Of a stretch of DNA of 64,000 nucleotides, positions 62,660 to 64,000 are shown one piece after another. The position numbers and the translations under genes are program-made. The stretch lies in the NCBI GenBank assembly GCA_949752795.1, contig CATKHW010000428.1, forward strand, positions 124,001 to 188,000. The letters are read 5' to 3'. Below the pieces are notes generated by a model. That model was not told the DNA's origin, did not search any database, and saw only the letters and a program-made list of their open reading frames with translations. Origin of the DNA: Hyperoodon ampullatus (lineage: Eukaryota > Chordata > Mammalia > Artiodactyla > Ziphiidae). Position 1 is the stretch's first letter, and every line of letters starts with the position of its first letter.

Positions 62660-64000
62660 TATAAGCGCAGGTACCGTTCCAAAAACCAACTCTGGAATAG
62701 ACAAGACCTACACCTTCCTCAGTGAAAGGGACTCAAAACCCCATATTTCCCGCAGAGGAATATATCTGACTAGTAAGAATCTTAAAACCTATGTATTGAT
62801 ATGTCTCCGTAAGGGAATCAAGTGTGTCTAGACTGGGATAAATATGGCAGCGAGAATCAGCTCAAACCCACTATAAAAAGGAATTTCAAAAATAAAACAA
62901 AAAAACTGGGAAATTCTTTACAATTCCTTCAGGGTCTCTGATGAAACCTGAAATGACCCTATCTACAATGACAGCTGGATGTGGCATAAGGCTGGACACT
63001 TGGGACTGAGAGGATTGGTGAGATTGGGTGAGCAAATGCAGACCCTTTAAAGCAATAATGCATGGCACACATTCCATGGGTCCCAACTCTCCAGGTTGAA
63101 GGGAATATTACTACAGATATAACATGTACGGGAATCCTAGAGAACGGACACACTGTGAATACGAAAGGTTTCTAAAACTCAACGAATAGTCCCTCTCCTG
63201 GTGCTCCGGTTTGACTTTCCATCTGCTTTATTATCAACCTCCCAACTTGGAGAGACAGCCCCTTTAACCTCCTGGTTCGCACAGGTTGCCAATTTGGCAG
63301 AGGATGAAAGGGAAGAGGGAGAACCAATGAGAGAGTAGCTGTTAGGCATTTGGACGGGCACATATCACTGTAATTTCCCGGCAGGAAGAAGAATTAACCA
63401 AAGTCTCAGCCACCCACCGGGAATCAGTATAGATCCTGAACCAAAATTTTGGACTTGCGGTCAGCTCACCAAAAACGAGTTGAAAAATGGAGCTCAGGGG
63501 CACAGCAATTCACAAACTGGCCGAGTAATAAAGGACAACTATCGTCCAAAAATCTGTTGAGGGAAGGCAACGAGCCGGACTTGAAAGCGAGGCAGAATAG
63601 CAGGAAACAGATTTCAAGAGGTACGTTGGAATCACCTTTAAAGCACAGGAAGAGGGGCACAACTTCGACAATGATGCACTTGGACAAAAAGGGCGTATGC
63701 GTTTTCTCCTGAATATATTCAGGAGAAAACGCATACGCCCTTTTTGGCCAAGCAAGCAAGCGGGCAATGCAAATCTGCACTACAAAGAAGTATCACTTCC
63801 CACCGGTCAAAAGGGACATCCACAAAATGTGTAAAAACCAGAAAGGCAAGACAGGCCCTGGAGAACAGGGAGCCTTGTTATGCTGATGGGCGGGATGTAA
63901 ATTGCCAACTGCCTCTCTGGAGGAGTGCATTGTGTTCCCTAAAACAAGTAAACAACAGAGCTACAGAGCCAAGGGCACTTCCAGTCTAGGGAATATACCT
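62660..64000 (+). repeat. Satellite monomer 37 (partial, cut by window end)
   Basis: The first 1,341 bp of a monomer. Palindrome at 63,679-63,752 with A at 63,684 (type B mismatch), but CAGGGAGCC rather than type B CAGGGTGCC. The array clearly continues beyond the window. Confidence 0.95.

Larger units (their letters stand above)
1..64000 (+). repeat. Satellite DNA array, ~1.74-kb monomer (common cetacean satellite type)
   Basis: The whole window is a head-to-tail array of one ~1.74-kb monomer: 36 complete copies and a partial one. Landmarks such as the 74-bp palindrome recur 37 times at spacings of 1,733-1,744 bp. No inversion, insertion of other mobile elements or unique sequence is visible. 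By eye most copies differ by a few percent at most, with many shared private variants that indicate unequal exchange and gene conversion. About two thirds of the monomer is L1 ORF2/3' UTR, the rest is non-L1. Monomer length and L1 origin match what I recall of the common cetacean satellite, in its long form known from baleen whales and non-delphinoid toothed whales. The repeat nature is seen directly; the family name rests on recalled knowledge. Confidence 0.95.

Noticed and set aside
1..64000. Array as an assembly artefact (one monomer copied)
   Set aside because: Units have distinct combinations of private substitutions and indels, six- and four-monomer patterns, and chimeric members. Copy number in the most uniform part (34.8-49.7 kb) could still be miscounted.

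Overview
The window is one uninterrupted head-to-tail satellite DNA array with no functional gene. A monomer of about 1.74 kb occurs 36 complete times plus a 1,341-bp partial 37th copy. All copies run in the same orientation, with no unique or foreign sequence between them. Complete monomers are 1,733-1,744 bp, mostly 1,738, 1,739 or 1,744. I set the monomer start arbitrarily at the motif TATAAGCACAGGTACC.

Organism: almost certainly a cetacean. About two thirds of each monomer is a decayed LINE-1 (L1) 3' end: the ORF2 C-terminus, 3' UTR, polyadenylation signal and A-rich tail, all in + orientation. A tandem ~1.74-kb repeat built on an L1 3' end matches what I recall of the 'common cetacean satellite', reported as L1-derived. 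The reported monomer is ~1.74-1.76 kb in baleen whales and most toothed whales, and ~1.58 kb in Delphinoidea. The length here therefore favours a baleen, sperm or beaked whale over a dolphin. No database search was possible.

Monomer layout (offsets from monomer start): 1-~230, end of the L1 3' UTR; ~228-245, AATAAA plus A-rich tail; ~246-830, non-L1 sequence of unclear origin, whose distal part carries on the minus strand an RNase H-like motif suggesting an old retroviral pol fragment; ~830-1018, weak L1 ORF2 similarity; ~1019-1092, a 74-bp zero-spacer palindrome inside the ORF2 relic; ~1107-1622, clear L1 ORF2 C-terminal relic broken by stops and frameshifts; ~1623-1739, start of the L1 3' UTR with a G-rich tract, continuing into the next monomer.

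Array organisation: shared diagnostic variants show higher-order structure. Units 5-7/11-13 and 13-14/19-20 repeat at a six-monomer spacing (10,428 and 10,434 bp). From about 34.8 to 49.7 kb the array is a dimeric repeat (3,488 bp) with a four-monomer super-period (6,976 bp). Units 4 and 30 are close relatives 45 kb apart. Several units are chimeric, and their switch intervals bracket the palindrome. The most interesting element is the regularly spaced 74-bp palindrome: 37 copies, 23 of them perfect. It could extrude a cruciform, promote recombination, or fold into a long RNA hairpin if transcribed. Every open frame in the window is short (138 codons at most) and recurs only because the repeat recurs.
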